Below, one piece after another: positions 46,899-57,450 of a stretch of 64,000 bases of DNA. The notes below the pieces were generated by a model. That model searched no databases and was not told where the DNA came from. It was given only the letters and a program-made list of their open reading frames with translations. The translations under genes were made by a program, and so were the position numbers. The DNA comes from Pseudomonadota bacterium (GTDB lineage: Bacteria > Pseudomonadota > Gammaproteobacteria > Eutrophobiales > Eutrophobiaceae), in NCBI GenBank assembly GCA_013112535.1, contig JABFGI010000001.1:517243-581242 (forward strand), read 5' to 3'. Every line of letters starts with the position of its first letter. The first letter of the stretch is position 1.

Positions 46899-47792
46899 AT
46901 GAATAATTTTCGAACAGGCTATGTCAGCATTATTGGTCGACCCAATGTAGGTAAATCCACGTTGTTAAACCATTTAATTGAACAAAAATTGAGTATTGTT
47001 TCAAGAAAGCCACAAACAACTCGCTGGAATCTGCTTGGCATAAAAACAACATCCGACAGTCAGATAATCTTTATTGATACGCCGGGATTACAAAAAGAGC
47101 CAAAACTTGCCTTAAACCAACATATGAACAGGGAAGTTTCAAATACACTAGGTCATATTGATATTATTTTATTCGTTGTCGAAGCGCTAAAGTGGAATGA
47201 TCTGGATGAAAATGTAATTAACTTGTTAAAACAAACATCCGGGGCAGAAATATTTTTGTTATTAAATAAAGTTGATAAAGTTGCAAATAAAAATGATTTG
47301 TTAGCTTTTATTGAAACTGTTTCGAAAGAAATTGATTTTAAAGAAGTGATTCCAGTGTCTGCAATCAAAGGAGACGGCATAGAAAGGCTCGAGTCGTTAA
47401 TAATTAAACGTCTGCCATTAACACCAGCATTGTTTCCTGAAGATCAACTTACAGATCGCAGCGAACGATTTTTTGCAGCGGAATTTATACGTGAAAAGCT
47501 GATGACACGCTTAAGCGATGAATTGCCTTATCACTTATCTATTACGATAGACGAATTCAAAGAAAAAAATAATGTGTTACATATTCATGCATGCATATGG
47601 GTTGAGCGAAAAGGTCAAAAATCTATTGTAATAGGTAAAGAGGGCAGTGTGCTTAAAGCTGTTGGCAAAGAAGCAAGACAGGATTTGGAAACTATGTTTG
47701 AAAAAAAAGTGAATTTAAAAACATGGGTTAAAGTAAAAAAGAAATGGACAGATTCGGAACAGGCGTTAAAACAGTTTGGTTACTACGATTAG
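46899..47792 (+). CDS. era: GTPase Era
   Basis: 297-residue Ras-like GTPase that binds 16S rRNA and helps mature the 30S subunit. G1 GRPNVGKST (12-20), the switch PQTTRWNLLG, G3 DTPG, G4 NKVD. The C-terminal KH domain has IVIGKEGSVLKAVGKEAR. The usual KPQTTRH reads KPQTTRW here. Follows rnc by 21 bases, the usual order for ribosome biogenesis. Confidence 0.96.
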   Translation: MNNFRTGYVSIIGRPNVGKSTLLNHLIEQKLSIVSRKPQTTRWNLLGIKTTSDSQIIFIDTPGLQKEPKLALNQHMNREVSNTLGHIDIILFVVEALKWNDLDENVINLLKQTSGAEIFLLLNKVDKVANKNDLLAFIETVSKEIDFKEVIPVSAIKGDGIERLESLIIKRLPLTPALFPEDQLTDRSERFFAAEFIREKLMTRLSDELPYHLSITIDEFKEKNNVLHIHACIWVERKGQKSIVIGKEGSVLKAVGKEARQDLETMFEKKVNLKTWVKVKKKWTDSEQALKQFGYYD

Positions 47793-47813
47793 TATTCTTA
47801 ACAAGTAAACTTA

Positions 47814-48536
47814 ATGAAAGTTGAGTTCACCCCATGTTATATCCTTCATCGTCGAGACTATAGTGAAAGCAGTCTGATTCTTGAAATATTTTCCCGAGAA
47901 TACGGGCGACTAAATCTTATTGCCAAAGGTGCGAAACGAAATAAAAAACAGCAAGGGATCAGTTATAACTTATATCAAAAATATCATATTTCATGGATAG
48001 CAAAATCTGAACTTGGTACGTTAACTGATATTGAATTGGTTCGTTTATCTGATTCATTAAAGCCTAAATTTATGATGGCCGGTTTTTATATGAATGAAAT
48101 TATGCTAAGGCTGTTGCATAAACATGAGGCTCATCCTGAATTATTTGATTCATATGATTTAATCATTAATCAATTTATTAACGATGCATCAGAACAAATA
48201 GTATTACGCTATTATGAGAAAATATTATTACAGACATTGGGCTATGGTATTATCCTTGATCACGAAGTAGAAACGGGTGAATGTCTGGAGGCCGATAAAG
48301 ATTATTTTTATAAATTTGATTACGGCCCTGTTCTGAATCCGGTTAACAGGGACTCAGGCATTAATGTTTCAGGAAAAACCTTGTTAGAACTTGATGCTGA
48401 AATTTTATCTGACCTAAAAAATATTAATGAAGCTAAGCTTTTGCTAAGAACAATACTGGATCAACATCTGGGCGACAGACCGCTTGCAAGCCGAGAGCTA
48501 TATCAAGCCTATATAAAGAATAAAAAAAGCGTTTAA
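47814..48536 (+). CDS. recO: DNA repair protein RecO
   Basis: 240 residues. An OB fold (about 1-80: YILHRRDYSESSLILEIFSREYGRLNLIAKGAK) is followed by an all-helical domain ending RTILDQHLGDRPLASRELY. RecO helps RecR load RecA on SSB-coated gaps. No zinc Cys cluster, as in gammaproteobacterial RecO. Starts 21 bases after era; pdxJ follows. Confidence 0.93.
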   Translation: MKVEFTPCYILHRRDYSESSLILEIFSREYGRLNLIAKGAKRNKKQQGISYNLYQKYHISWIAKSELGTLTDIELVRLSDSLKPKFMMAGFYMNEIMLRLLHKHEAHPELFDSYDLIINQFINDASEQIVLRYYEKILLQTLGYGIILDHEVETGECLEADKDYFYKFDYGPVLNPVNRDSGINVSGKTLLELDAEILSDLKNINEAKLLLRTILDQHLGDRPLASRELYQAYIKNKKSV

Positions 48537-48617
48537 TATTCTCATTTAATAGAATATCGTTACAATAGCTGTCTATTCAACTTTTTAAACTTATCAATTT
48601 ACTAATTAATCAAAAAA

Positions 48618-49349
48618 ATGTTACTAGGTGTAAACATCGACCACGTCGCAACACTTCGTCAGGCCAGAGAAACACGATACCCGGATCCTGTCAGTGCCGC
48701 TCATATAGTAGAGCAAGCGGGAGCCGACTCCATAACTATTCATTTACGTGAAGATAGAAGACATATACAAGAACGCGATGTACGGATTTTAAAAGAAACA
48801 TTATTGACCCCAATGAATCTGGAAATGGCTGTAACCGATGAAATGCTGGACTTCTCAGAATCAATTAAGCCTGAATTTTGCTGTTTAGTTCCTGAAAAAC
48901 GTGAAGAATTGACTACAGAAGGTGGTCTTGATGTAAAAGGTCAGTTATCTCGTATTATGGAATCGTGTCAGCGTCTAACTGAAGCAGACATCCGGGTTTC
49001 ACTATTTATCGATGCTGACGAAGAACAAATACAGGCAGCAGCAGATGTTTCAGCACCCTACATTGAAATTCATACGGGGCATTATGCAGATGCAATTGAC
49101 AATAAAAGTGCAACCGAAGAATTAAAGAAAATAATTAATTGCGTTGAGTTCGCAAATAGTCTTGGTTTAAAGATCAATGCAGGACATGGCTTAAGTTATA
49201 ATAATGTTTCTCAAATTGCTGCCATTCCACATGTACTGGAATTAAACATAGGACATAGTATTATCTCACGCGCTATCTTTTCCGGTTTGTCCGAAGCTGT
49301 CAGGGAAATGAAGAAATTGATTAGTGAATCAATTTCTTCAACTGAATGA
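48618..49349 (+). CDS. pdxJ: Pyridoxine 5'-phosphate synthase
   Basis: 243-residue TIM barrel making pyridoxine 5'-phosphate from deoxyxylulose phosphate and aminoacetone phosphate. Blocks: [17 protein letters not shown] with the catalytic His, [36 protein letters not shown] and [11 protein letters not shown]. Supplies PLP for enzymes such as CysK. acpS, often next in other genomes, is absent; prfC follows. Confidence 0.96.
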   Translation: MLLGVNIDHVATLRQARETRYPDPVSAAHIVEQAGADSITIHLREDRRHIQERDVRILKETLLTPMNLEMAVTDEMLDFSESIKPEFCCLVPEKREELTTEGGLDVKGQLSRIMESCQRLTEADIRVSLFIDADEEQIQAAADVSAPYIEIHTGHYADAIDNKSATEELKKIINCVEFANSLGLKINAGHGLSYNNVSQIAAIPHVLELNIGHSIISRAIFSGLSEAVREMKKLISESISSTE

Positions 49350-49391
49350 GTTTTTACCAATCGTTTTTCACAATTTACGTTAATATTTTAA

Positions 49392-50966
49392 ATGCCAGAA
49401 CAATTTACCCAGACAGAAAATCGACGTACGTTTGCCATTATTTCCCATCCTGATGCTGGTAAAACAACAGTAACAGAACAATTGTTGTTATACGGTGGTG
49501 TTATTCAAACGGCAGGGACTGTTAAATCCCGTAAATCGGATCGTCATGCTACTTCTGACTGGATGCAAATGGAAAAAGACAGAGGTATTTCCGTTACCAG
49601 TTCAGTAATGCAGTTTGAATATGGTAACAGTGTGGTGAATCTATTAGACACGCCTGGGCATGCCGATTTTTCGGAAGATACTTATCGAACACTAACAGCT
49701 GTTGACTCTGCCTTAATGGTGATTGACGTTGCTAAAGGTGTCGAACAAAGAACGATTAAACTAATGGAAGTTTGTCGTTTACGCGATACACCGATTATCA
49801 CCTTTATTAATAAGCTGGATCGTGAAGGAAAAGAGCCTATAGAGTTATTAGATGAAATTGAAACCGAACTAGGCATAAAGTGCGTGCCGTTTACCTGGCC
49901 TATCGGCATGGGAACAAGATTAATCGGTATCTATAATTTGCTTGATGATTCTATTCGACTCTATGATAAAAAAGATGAAAACGTTCATGGAAAAATAATT
50001 AAAGGCATACATAGTGAAGAAGCTAAAAATTTATTAGGTGATGCTCTAGGTCAAATAGATGAGGAAATAGATTTAATTCAGGGTGTTTATGAAGAATTCA
50101 AAAAAGAGGACTTTTTGGAAGGTAAAATAACGCCGGTATTTTTCGGAACGGCATTACATAATTTTGGCATAGCTGAGTTCATGGATTGTTTGATAGAACA
50201 TGCGCCTTCACCTCAACCACGTACTACTGCAGAACGAGAAGTCATTGCTACAGAAGATAAAATGAGTGGTTTTGTTTTTAAAATACAGGCTAATATGGAC
50301 CCGGCGCATCGAGACAGGATTGCTTTTTTAAGAATCTGTTCCGGGAAATATGAAAAAGGCATGAAGATGCATCACGTCAGATTAGGACGCGATGTTCAAA
50401 TTTCCAATGCTGTCACCTTCATGGCAGGTAATCGAGAACAAGCCGAAGAAGCCTGGTCAGGTGATGTGATAGGTTTGCATAATCATGGCACGATTCAAGT
50501 CGGCGATACCTTTACACAAGGAGAGAAACTAAATTTTACCGGTATACCTCATTTTGCACCGGAATTATTCAGACGAGTACAATTACGCGATCCTTTAAAG
50601 TTAAAAGCATTACAAAAAGGATTAATTCAATTAGGAGAAGAGGGCGCCACACAGGTATTTAGACCGGTTAACAGTAATGACTGGATCCTTGGTGCTGTTG
50701 GGATATTGCAATTCGATGTTGTCGCCTGGCGCTTAAAGGAAGAGTACGGCGTTGAATGTTCTTACGATATTATCCCGGTAGCTGTCGCACGTTGGATAGA
50801 ATGCAACGATGAAAAAATGCTTGCTGAATTTCGTAAAAAAGTCAGTGACAACATCGCGCTGGATGGAGGCGAACACCTGACTTATTTAGCACCATCCATG
50901 GTTAATCTAAATTTAACGATAGAGCGTTGGCCCGATATTATATTTCACGCAACACGCGAACATTAA
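49392..50966 (+). CDS. prfC: Peptide chain release factor 3
   Basis: 524-residue translational GTPase that recycles RF1 and RF2 after termination. G1 [15 protein letters not shown] (18-32), switch RGISVTSS, G3 DTPGHADF, G4 NKLDRE. The C-terminal region [22 protein letters not shown] is RF3-specific. Normal length. Stops one base before the convergent rne stop, with no visible terminator. Confidence 0.96.
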   Translation: MPEQFTQTENRRTFAIISHPDAGKTTVTEQLLLYGGVIQTAGTVKSRKSDRHATSDWMQMEKDRGISVTSSVMQFEYGNSVVNLLDTPGHADFSEDTYRTLTAVDSALMVIDVAKGVEQRTIKLMEVCRLRDTPIITFINKLDREGKEPIELLDEIETELGIKCVPFTWPIGMGTRLIGIYNLLDDSIRLYDKKDENVHGKIIKGIHSEEAKNLLGDALGQIDEEIDLIQGVYEEFKKEDFLEGKITPVFFGTALHNFGIAEFMDCLIEHAPSPQPRTTAEREVIATEDKMSGFVFKIQANMDPAHRDRIAFLRICSGKYEKGMKMHHVRLGRDVQISNAVTFMAGNREQAEEAWSGDVIGLHNHGTIQVGDTFTQGEKLNFTGIPHFAPELFRRVQLRDPLKLKALQKGLIQLGEEGATQVFRPVNSNDWILGAVGILQFDVVAWRLKEEYGVECSYDIIPVAVARWIECNDEKMLAEFRKKVSDNIALDGGEHLTYLAPSMVNLNLTIERWPDIIFHATREH

Positions 50967-50967
50967 A

Positions 50968-53484
50968 TTACTCTTTACTATCAGAAGCAGCAACGACAGT
51001 TTTTTCCTGACGATCATTATTGTCGATATTAGCTGACTTTTTTTCCTGAGATTCAGTTTTAACCACTTGATTAGGGATATTGCGATTAATATCTGTTTTA
51101 TCATCGTCATCATCGTTGTTTTGTAACGGTCTAACTGATGCTGTGTTTGGATTTATTTGAGTGATCTCATTATTTTTTTCTGACTCACTGGCAGGTGGTG
51201 GTGTTGGAGCACTATTATTTTGCATTCTAATGTCTTCATTATTTTTAACTGCAGTATTATTTTCAGTTGCATTGTTATGCTCAGGTTTGGTCACTTGATC
51301 CTTTTCACCGAAGTTATTGTTTGAGTTGTTATTAGCATTAACAACCGGCACAGTATTTTCAGAAATAACATTTTGTTTGGAGTTATTAGCTACTGCTTTC
51401 TCTATATTATTATTTGACTCATTATTAATATTGTTACTGTTGTTAGCATTATTATTAGCATTTTCCGGTTTACGTCTTCGTCCACCGCGTCTGCCACGCC
51501 TTGAATTAGTATTACGATTAGATGGGTTTGAACTAGTTTCCGCAGGAGATTCAGACTGATCTTTGTTTCGATCATTCTTTTGACTATTACTACGACGTTG
51601 TTGGTTGTTCGGATTATTTTTATTATTGCGGCGCTGTTGATTACGGTTTTGCCCTTGACTCTGACCTTGCCTTTCTCGATTAGCATTATTGCCACGATTA
51701 TTTCTTGAACGATTATTTTGGCGTCTATTATTATTTCGCTCATCTTTATTTGAATTCGAGGCAACTGGCTTTTCTTCTTCAGTAACGGAGAATAATGAAC
51801 TAAATACTTTTTGTACTGCTGACACCAAACTTGTTTTAGTTTGCTTTTTAACGTCATGAACAGGTGCATCAGAAGAGAATTGCTTAACTACTGGTCGTTC
51901 AACAGGTGGTTTTTTATGGCTGTTGATCAGATCATTATTTAAATTATCTTTCTCTTCCGATTTTAATAAATAACTGGCTTGTTGATGCTCATCTTGTTTA
52001 GCGTCGTTTAAACGAACACGCTCTACCAGATATTGAGGTGTCACCATTGTAGGCTCTGGAATAACCAGTATTTCTACATCAAGTCGATGTTGAATTTCAC
52101 TAATCGCTTGACGTTTTTCATTCAGTAAGAAAGTTGCGGCATCAACCGGAACACGAGATACAATCTTGGCTGTCATGTCTTTCATTGCTTCTTCTTCAAT
52201 GATGCGTAAGACTGAAAGGGATAATGATTCGACATCACGTATCGTTCCTTGTCCATCACAACGCGGACAGGGTATATGACTGGATTCACCTAAAGACGGT
52301 CTCAGTCGTTGACGAGACATTTCAAGTAACCCAAAACGTGAAATTCTTCCGACCTGTACGCGCGCTCTATCCATACGTAAGCTTTCGCGCATGGTATTTT
52401 CGACTTCGCGTTGATTGCGTGTATTCAGCATATCAATGAAATCGATTACGATAAGTCCGCCAATATCACGCAAACGAAGTTGTCTTCCTATTTCTTCTGC
52501 GGCTTCTCTATTCGTATTTAAAGCCGTTTCTTCTATATCGCTGCCTTTTGTTGCTCTTGCCGAGTTAATATCGATCGATATTAAAGCCTCGGTATGGTCA
52601 ATTATTAATGCGCCCCCGGAAGGCAATCGCACTTCTCTGGAAAAAGCAGATTCAATCTGGTATTCAATCTGGTAACGAGTAAAAAGAGGGTCACTATCCT
52701 TGTAAAGTTTTAATTTATCCAGATTATGCGGCATAACTTTAGCCATAAAGTCATGACATCGCTTATGAACTTCAGGATCATCAATCCATATTTCATTAAT
52801 ATCTTTTCGCAAATAATCGCGTATAGCACGTATCATTACATCACTTTCCTGGTAAATAAGGAAAGGAGCAGGCCGCTCATTTGCAGCAGTACTAATTGCA
52901 CTCCAGAGTTGGTACAAATAATCCAGATCCAGTTGAAGTTCTTCAGAAGATTTACCAATTCCTGCCGTTCTAAGGATTAAACCCATTCCTTCAGGAATTT
53001 CCAGACCGCTCATAGCGTCTTTTGCTTCAGAACGATCACTACCTTCAATCTGTCGTGAGACACCACCAGCACGTGGATTATTAGGCATCAAAACGAGGTA
53101 TCGACCAGCAAGGCTGACAAAAGTACTGAGAGCCGCACCTTTATTGCCACGTTCTTCTTTTTCAATTTGGACAATAAATTCCTGACCTTCACTGATGGCA
53201 TCAGTAATACTGGGACGTCCACTTCGTGGTTTGTCAGATTGATCAGATTTAAACAGCGTACGGGCTATTTCCTTGAAAGGTAAAAAACCATGGCGTTCAG
53301 CGCCATAATCGACGAAAGCTGCTTCGAGACTAGGCTCTATGCGTACTACACGTGCTTTGTATATATTGGATTTTTTTTGTTCTCTTGCCGTTGACTCTAT
53401 ATCAAGGTCGTATAATCGTTGTCCATCGACAAGTGCGACACGCACCTCTTCTGGCTGAGTTGCGTTTATCAGCATACGTTTCAT
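50968..53484 (-). CDS. rne: Ribonuclease E with an Asn-rich disordered C-terminal half
   Basis: 838 residues. The catalytic half is standard: an S1 domain (about 35-125), the RNase H-like and DNase I-like parts with Mg ligands D305 ([12 protein letters not shown]) and D348 (IVIDFIDM), and the zinc link C406-P-R-C409 that joins dimers. From about residue 530 the chain is low complexity: Asn and Arg rich ([14 protein letters not shown]), an Arg-Gly patch [11 protein letters not shown] near 690, then Asn runs and an acidic DDDDD. This should bind RNA and degradosome partners and may favour condensates. Shorter than E. coli Rne (1061). A 430-base leader precedes it. Confidence 0.93.
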   Translation of the reverse strand: MKRMLINATQPEEVRVALVDGQRLYDLDIESTAREQKKSNIYKARVVRIEPSLEAAFVDYGAERHGFLPFKEIARTLFKSDQSDKPRSGRPSITDAISEGQEFIVQIEKEERGNKGAALSTFVSLAGRYLVLMPNNPRAGGVSRQIEGSDRSEAKDAMSGLEIPEGMGLILRTAGIGKSSEELQLDLDYLYQLWSAISTAANERPAPFLIYQESDVMIRAIRDYLRKDINEIWIDDPEVHKRCHDFMAKVMPHNLDKLKLYKDSDPLFTRYQIEYQIESAFSREVRLPSGGALIIDHTEALISIDINSARATKGSDIEETALNTNREAAEEIGRQLRLRDIGGLIVIDFIDMLNTRNQREVENTMRESLRMDRARVQVGRISRFGLLEMSRQRLRPSLGESSHIPCPRCDGQGTIRDVESLSLSVLRIIEEEAMKDMTAKIVSRVPVDAATFLLNEKRQAISEIQHRLDVEILVIPEPTMVTPQYLVERVRLNDAKQDEHQQASYLLKSEEKDNLNNDLINSHKKPPVERPVVKQFSSDAPVHDVKKQTKTSLVSAVQKVFSSLFSVTEEEKPVASNSNKDERNNNRRQNNRSRNNRGNNANRERQGQSQGQNRNQQRRNNKNNPNNQQRRSNSQKNDRNKDQSESPAETSSNPSNRNTNSRRGRRGGRRRKPENANNNANNSNNINNESNNNIEKAVANNSKQNVISENTVPVVNANNNSNNNFGEKDQVTKPEHNNATENNTAVKNNEDIRMQNNSAPTPPPASESEKNNEITQINPNTASVRPLQNNDDDDDKTDINRNIPNQVVKTESQEKKSANIDNNDRQEKTVVAASDSKE

Positions 53485-53915
53485 TGTTGTAATTCCTTAA
53501 GTTTCGCTCTACCTTTTATGCAGCCAGACATTCTATTTCTGCCTAGCGCCGGGAGCGCAACTATTTTATTTTTTGCTCATTGATTCTGGGTTGAGCAATA
53601 TTTCAACCCTGTGTCTGTGTTATATCTTTCTTGTGTTCGTTATGTCGAACACTTTAATCTTTGTTATATTCACAGAACAGCTCCTGTGTCACTATAAGGT
53701 CAAAATATACTGATATTGTGTTATCAGGACTTCTTCGAGTCTTAAAATATTGTCTTTTTGAATGTCATTTTTAGTTTTATCATTCTGACCAATATGTGAC
53801 CAAACCTATAAGTAATCATGTCTCACTTTGTTTGCGTGGACTCTTGCTCAATAATTTTCACAGTTCCTCGACTGTGAGTCTGGTTTGTAGTGACTAATAT
53901 AGCAATCTTGCTAGC
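53485..53915 (-). promoter_or_regulatory. Long rne leader / rne-rluC divergent control region
   Basis: 431 bases without a gene. On the rne side it contains GCGC-CGGGA-GCGC (53546-53558) and GGGTTGA/TCAACCC (53588-53609) hairpins within about 125 bases of the rne start, followed by long U-rich and A-rich stretches. E. coli rne has a long structured leader through which RNase E limits its own mRNA; the same role is likely here by analogy. The rluC promoter must also lie here; I see no clear -35/-10 pair. Confidence 0.5.
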
Positions 53916-54893
53916 ATGCAGCAATATAATGAGAAAAAAATGAAGCAAAACCACTCAAAAAAAATCAATTCAAAACAAATAGTTATATCTGATGACCATG
54001 AAGGCCAACGAATTGACAACTTTCTTATGCGTTATTTTGGGAAAATCCCGAAATCCCGTATCTATAAAATGCTGCGAAAAGGAGAAGTTCGGGTTAATAA
54101 AGGCCGTACAAAACAAACCTACAAACTGAAAACAGGGGATACCTTGCGACTTCCACCTGTTTATTTAGACGAAGAAAAATCTGAATCAGCACCACGATTT
54201 CTACAGGAAAAAGTGCTCGATTCTATTATTTTTGAAGATGAGGGAATCATTATCATCAATAAACCTGCCGGGATTGTTGTCCATAGCGGTAGTGGACAGG
54301 CTCACGGGATTATCGAGGCATTTCGTGCAATCGGTGGAATTTATGAGTCATTGGAGTTGGTGCACAGACTGGATAAGGATACTTCGGGCTGTTTAATTTT
54401 GGCTAAAAGTATTCCTGTTTTACGTCAGTTACATGAAATTATAAATAAAGGTGATATTTCAAAAACATATACAGCGCTGTTAGCCGGCCAAGTTAAAAAG
54501 AAAAAAATGACGATTAATCGTGAGTTGAGTAAAACCCCGAGCAATGAAAGAGTTATTACCGTTGAACAGGGAGGAAAAGATGCGACAACTATTTTTCATC
54601 GAGAAACTGTTTATGAGAATGCCTCATTAGTCAACGTTGATTTGATTACAGGCAGGACTCATCAAATTCGTGTGCACAGTGAATCCATCGGCCACCCTGT
54701 TTTAGGAGATGATAAATATGGCAATCGTATCCTGAATCGTGAATATAGAAAAAAGGGTTTAAAACGAATGTTTTTGCATGCAAAATTATTAAGCTTTCTT
54801 TCACCTGTAACAGGGAAAAAATTTACCATAGAAGCCCCTTTAGAAGATAAGTTACTTAATTTCCTGGAAAAATTAAACACAGAGATTCACTAG
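53916..54893 (+). CDS. rluC: 23S rRNA pseudouridine synthase RluC
   Basis: 325 residues. An S4 RNA-binding domain (about 30-95: RIDNFLMRYFGKIPKSRIYKMLRKGEVRVNKGR) precedes the RsuA/RluA-type catalytic domain with the nucleophilic Asp in HRLDKDTSGCLILAK and the later TGRTHQIRVH motif. It modifies U955, U2504 and U2580-type sites in 23S rRNA. Start may be ATG 53916 or 53940; both precede the S4 domain. Divergent from rne, the usual arrangement. Confidence 0.94.
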   Translation: MQQYNEKKMKQNHSKKINSKQIVISDDHEGQRIDNFLMRYFGKIPKSRIYKMLRKGEVRVNKGRTKQTYKLKTGDTLRLPPVYLDEEKSESAPRFLQEKVLDSIIFEDEGIIIINKPAGIVVHSGSGQAHGIIEAFRAIGGIYESLELVHRLDKDTSGCLILAKSIPVLRQLHEIINKGDISKTYTALLAGQVKKKKMTINRELSKTPSNERVITVEQGGKDATTIFHRETVYENASLVNVDLITGRTHQIRVHSESIGHPVLGDDKYGNRILNREYRKKGLKRMFLHAKLLSFLSPVTGKKFTIEAPLEDKLLNFLEKLNTEIH

Positions 54894-54987
54894 ATTTACG
54901 GAACCAGTAAAAATTTTATGATTCTAATTCAATACAGTTTGTTACACTTAATCCATCAAACAATTTTATTTAGATAAATAACACAAA

Positions 54988-55935
54988 ATGACTGATCCAG
55001 ATAAAGAAACCAATTCGAAAGAATTCGAACAATCACTGGTAAATGAACTCGCCAGGGAAGTTCTAAATGAACAACGTCGAAACAGGCGTTGGGGAATATT
55101 TTTTAAAGGATTATTTGCATTATATTTTTTGTTGTTTTTTGTTGTATATATGGCTAATAATTCCGAGATGAGCGGTTTCAGTGGAGATAAGCACACGGCT
55201 TTAATTGAAATTAACGGCGTTATTGCAGCCGAAACAGAAGCCAGGGCAGATTATGTTGTTACCGCTTTGAGACATGCGTTTGAAGATGAAAACACTGAAG
55301 GAGTTATTTTACGAATTAATAGTCCTGGTGGCAGTCCGGTGCAAGCGGGTTACATTAATGATGAAATAAAACGTCTAAGACAAAAACACCCGGAAATTCC
55401 ACTTTATGCTGTTATTACTGATATGTGTGCTTCGGGTGGTTATTACATTGCAGCTGCTGCAGACAAAATTTACGCTAATAAAGCCAGCATCGTTGGTTCA
55501 ATAGGTGTGGTTATGTCCGGTTTCGGTTTTGTTGACGCTATAAATAAACTGGGTGTTGAACGTCGATTACTCCATGCCGGTGAGAACAAAGGTTTTCTGG
55601 ATCCTTTTCAACCATTAAAAGAAGATGAAGCTGAACATGTCCAGGGCATGCTGGCTGAAATTCATCAACAATTTATTGATGTCGTTAAGGATGGTCGAGG
55701 TGACCGATTGGCAGATGATAAACGATTATTTTCCGGGCTCATTTGGTCAGGAGAAGAAGGTATTAAGCTTGGTTTAGTCGACGAACTTGCGAGTGCTAGT
55801 CAAGTTGCTCGGGATGTTATTGGGGTTGAAGAAATTGTAGACTTCACCAAGAGAGAAAATTATCTGGACCGTTTTGCAAAACAAATGGGGTCGGCCATGT
55901 TGGAAGCCATGAGTAAAGGATTCAACCTGCAATAA
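54988..55935 (+). CDS. sppA: Signal peptide peptidase SppA (short form)
   Basis: 315 residues. One N-terminal membrane helix (about 33-53) leads into a ClpP-like periplasmic protease domain. The Ser nucleophile is in DMCASGGYYIAAAADKIYA and the Lys is probably downstream in the INSPGGSPVQAG to RRLLHAGENKGFLDPF region. It digests signal peptides left by LepB. It is the 36K type with one domain, not the doubled 67K E. coli form. Convergent with yceF. Confidence 0.92.
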   Translation: MTDPDKETNSKEFEQSLVNELAREVLNEQRRNRRWGIFFKGLFALYFLLFFVVYMANNSEMSGFSGDKHTALIEINGVIAAETEARADYVVTALRHAFEDENTEGVILRINSPGGSPVQAGYINDEIKRLRQKHPEIPLYAVITDMCASGGYYIAAAADKIYANKASIVGSIGVVMSGFGFVDAINKLGVERRLLHAGENKGFLDPFQPLKEDEAEHVQGMLAEIHQQFIDVVKDGRGDRLADDKRLFSGLIWSGEEGIKLGLVDELASASQVARDVIGVEEIVDFTKRENYLDRFAKQMGSAMLEAMSKGFNLQ

Positions 55936-55951
55936 GTTGCACGATCAAGAT

Positions 55952-56533
55952 TTAAGGGACGTTGATTCCTTCATTTCTTAGCATCTGGGAAAGACGAATC
56001 AAGGGTAATCCAACCAGGGCGCTGGGATCACTGCCCTCCATCTTAGACAATAAACTAACCCCCAGCTTTTCTGACATAAAGCTGCCCGCACATTGATACG
56101 GTTCTTCCTTTTTTAAATAGCGCTCAATTTCAGTTTCATTTAGACCCCTGAAACTGACTCGATACGGAATAACATCTTTCTGTAATTTGTTGGTCATACC
56201 ATTTAATACACACAATCCGGTGTAAAAAATCAGTGATTTACCGCTCATGTTGGTTAATTGTTGCTTCGCTTTTTCATAATTGCCCGGTTTGCCTAAAATC
56301 TCTCCATCACATTCCAATGACTGGTCAGAACCAATAATAATGGAATCTGGATGATTTTTAGCAACGTGCACCGCTTTTTCCACTGCCAGACGCATTACAT
56401 AATGCTCAATGATTTCATCCTCTTTTGTTTTCTCATCGATATCAGGGGATTCACATATAAAGTCAAAATCAAGCCGTTCAAGCAGTGACTTTCGGTAGGG
56501 CGATGATGACGCCAGTACAATATTTGGCTTAAT
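55952..56533 (-). CDS. yceF: 7-methyl-GTP pyrophosphatase (YceF/Maf family), probable ATT start
   Basis: 193 residues if begun at ATT 56533 (E. coli YceF 194). House-cleaning nucleotide pyrophosphatase. Family blocks: IVLASSSPYRKSLLERL at the N terminus (substrate loop), IIGSDQSLECDGEILGKP with the catalytic Asp, FYTGLCVLN, QCAGSFMSEKLG and DPSALVGLPLIRLSQML. The first ATG in frame is 56395, which would delete the conserved SSSPYR loop. No ATG, GTG or TTG lies upstream in frame. GGAG (56544-56541) sits exactly 7 bases before ATT AAG CCA, matching the usual MxxxVLASxSPxR start. Divergent from yceD, as in relatives. Confidence 0.9.
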   Translation of the reverse strand: MKPNIVLASSSPYRKSLLERLDFDFICESPDIDEKTKEDEIIEHYVMRLAVEKAVHVAKNHPDSIIIGSDQSLECDGEILGKPGNYEKAKQQLTNMSGKSLIFYTGLCVLNGMTNKLQKDVIPYRVSFRGLNETEIERYLKKEEPYQCAGSFMSEKLGVSLLSKMEGSDPSALVGLPLIRLSQMLRNEGINVP

Positions 56534-56544
56534 TTCGACTCTCC
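56531..56544 (-). promoter_or_regulatory. yceF: Ribosome-binding site and ATT start of yceF
   Basis: GGAG at 56544-56541, 7 bases, then ATT at 56533-56531. The spacing is ideal and the ATT falls where YceF proteins begin, so this is the best start. Confidence 0.65.
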
Positions 56545-56629
56545 AACATAAAAATAGCTGTTTATTTTGGCCAATTTTAAATAAATATCAAATAAGTCAG
56601 ATATTTAACAATATATTGTCGATAATATT

Positions 56630-57172
56630 TTGACAGGTTCGGGGTCTATCGATAAAATTCGCCGCCTGATGCCATCTGACCCGTCGCAATCCATAAATCC
56701 GTTGCGTCTAGCTAGATCCCGAGAACGGATTGAAGGTAGCTTGCAAATTGATTCCTTTGAACGTCTTCAAGGCATATTGCTGGAAAACGAGGGTGAGCTG
56801 AAATATAGTTTATCTTTTGATTTTGATGAGTCGGGCACCTGTGTTATTGAGTGTATTATTGATACACAGCTGATATTTGAATGTCAGCGATGTTTCAAAC
56901 CGGTTAAGGTTAAAATTCATTCAGACTCCTTACTTGGAGTTGCGAATGACAAAGACGAGTTTGAGGCGTTGGCTAAGGAATACGAGCCTTTGCAATTGCT
57001 TGAGGAAACAATTTCTGCGCAGGAATTGATCGAGGATGAATTATTATTAGCAATCCCGATATCACCTTTGCATGCAGAAAATGAGTGTATTGCTAAAAAT
57101 GTACTGGATGAAATTAATGCTGATGCAAAGCCGCAACCTTTTGCTGCATTAGCTGCGCTAAAAAAGAAATAA
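56630..57172 (+). CDS. yceD: DUF177 family protein YceD (23S rRNA accumulation protein)
   Basis: 180 residues from TTG 56630, or 167 from ATG 56669; neither has a good Shine-Dalgarno sequence and the family begins near the second. The core has the DUF177 CxxC: LIFECQRCFKPVKVKIHSD, then EPLQLLEETISAQELIEDELLLAIPISPLH and the C-terminal PFAALAALKKK. The protein is needed for 23S rRNA levels in E. coli and plants. First gene of yceD-rpmF-plsX. Confidence 0.88.
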   Translation: MTGSGSIDKIRRLMPSDPSQSINPLRLARSRERIEGSLQIDSFERLQGILLENEGELKYSLSFDFDESGTCVIECIIDTQLIFECQRCFKPVKVKIHSDSLLGVANDKDEFEALAKEYEPLQLLEETISAQELIEDELLLAIPISPLHAENECIAKNVLDEINADAKPQPFAALAALKKK

Positions 57173-57212
57173 AGATTTAAATTTTAAGTTTTATAATTAG
57201 GAGACAAGCTTC

Positions 57213-57398
57213 ATGGCTGTTCAAAAAACTAAAAAATCACGTTCAAGACGAGATATGCGTCGTTCTCATGATGCTTTGACTTCATCAACTTTATCTATTG
57301 AACCAACTTCAGGTGAAGTGCATCTACGTCACAATGTCAGTGCAGATGGTTATTATCGCGGTAAAAAAGTCGTCGCGGTTAAACAAGATCAAGAATAA
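57213..57398 (+). CDS. rpmF: 50S ribosomal protein L32
   Basis: 61 residues: [21 protein letters not shown] at the start is the classic L32 basic region, and the C-terminal [15 protein letters not shown] matches. No Cys zinc cluster (the zinc-free type). AGGAGA lies 11 bases before the ATG. Between yceD and plsX, the standard order. Confidence 0.96.
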   Translation: MAVQKTKKSRSRRDMRRSHDALTSSTLSIEPTSGEVHLRHNVSADGYYRGKKVVAVKQDQE

Positions 57399-57450
57399 TT
57401 AAATTTAATTCATATTTATTCAGAGAAGAATACATCACTCTGGATAGTCT

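Noticed and set aside
51402..51869. 155-residue minus-strand frame inside rne
   Set aside because: Out-of-frame shadow of the Asn-rich rne tail, made of repeated AAT/AAC codons read in another frame.
56393..56395. ATG as the yceF start
   Set aside because: It would remove the conserved SSSPYR substrate loop and about 46 residues present in all relatives.
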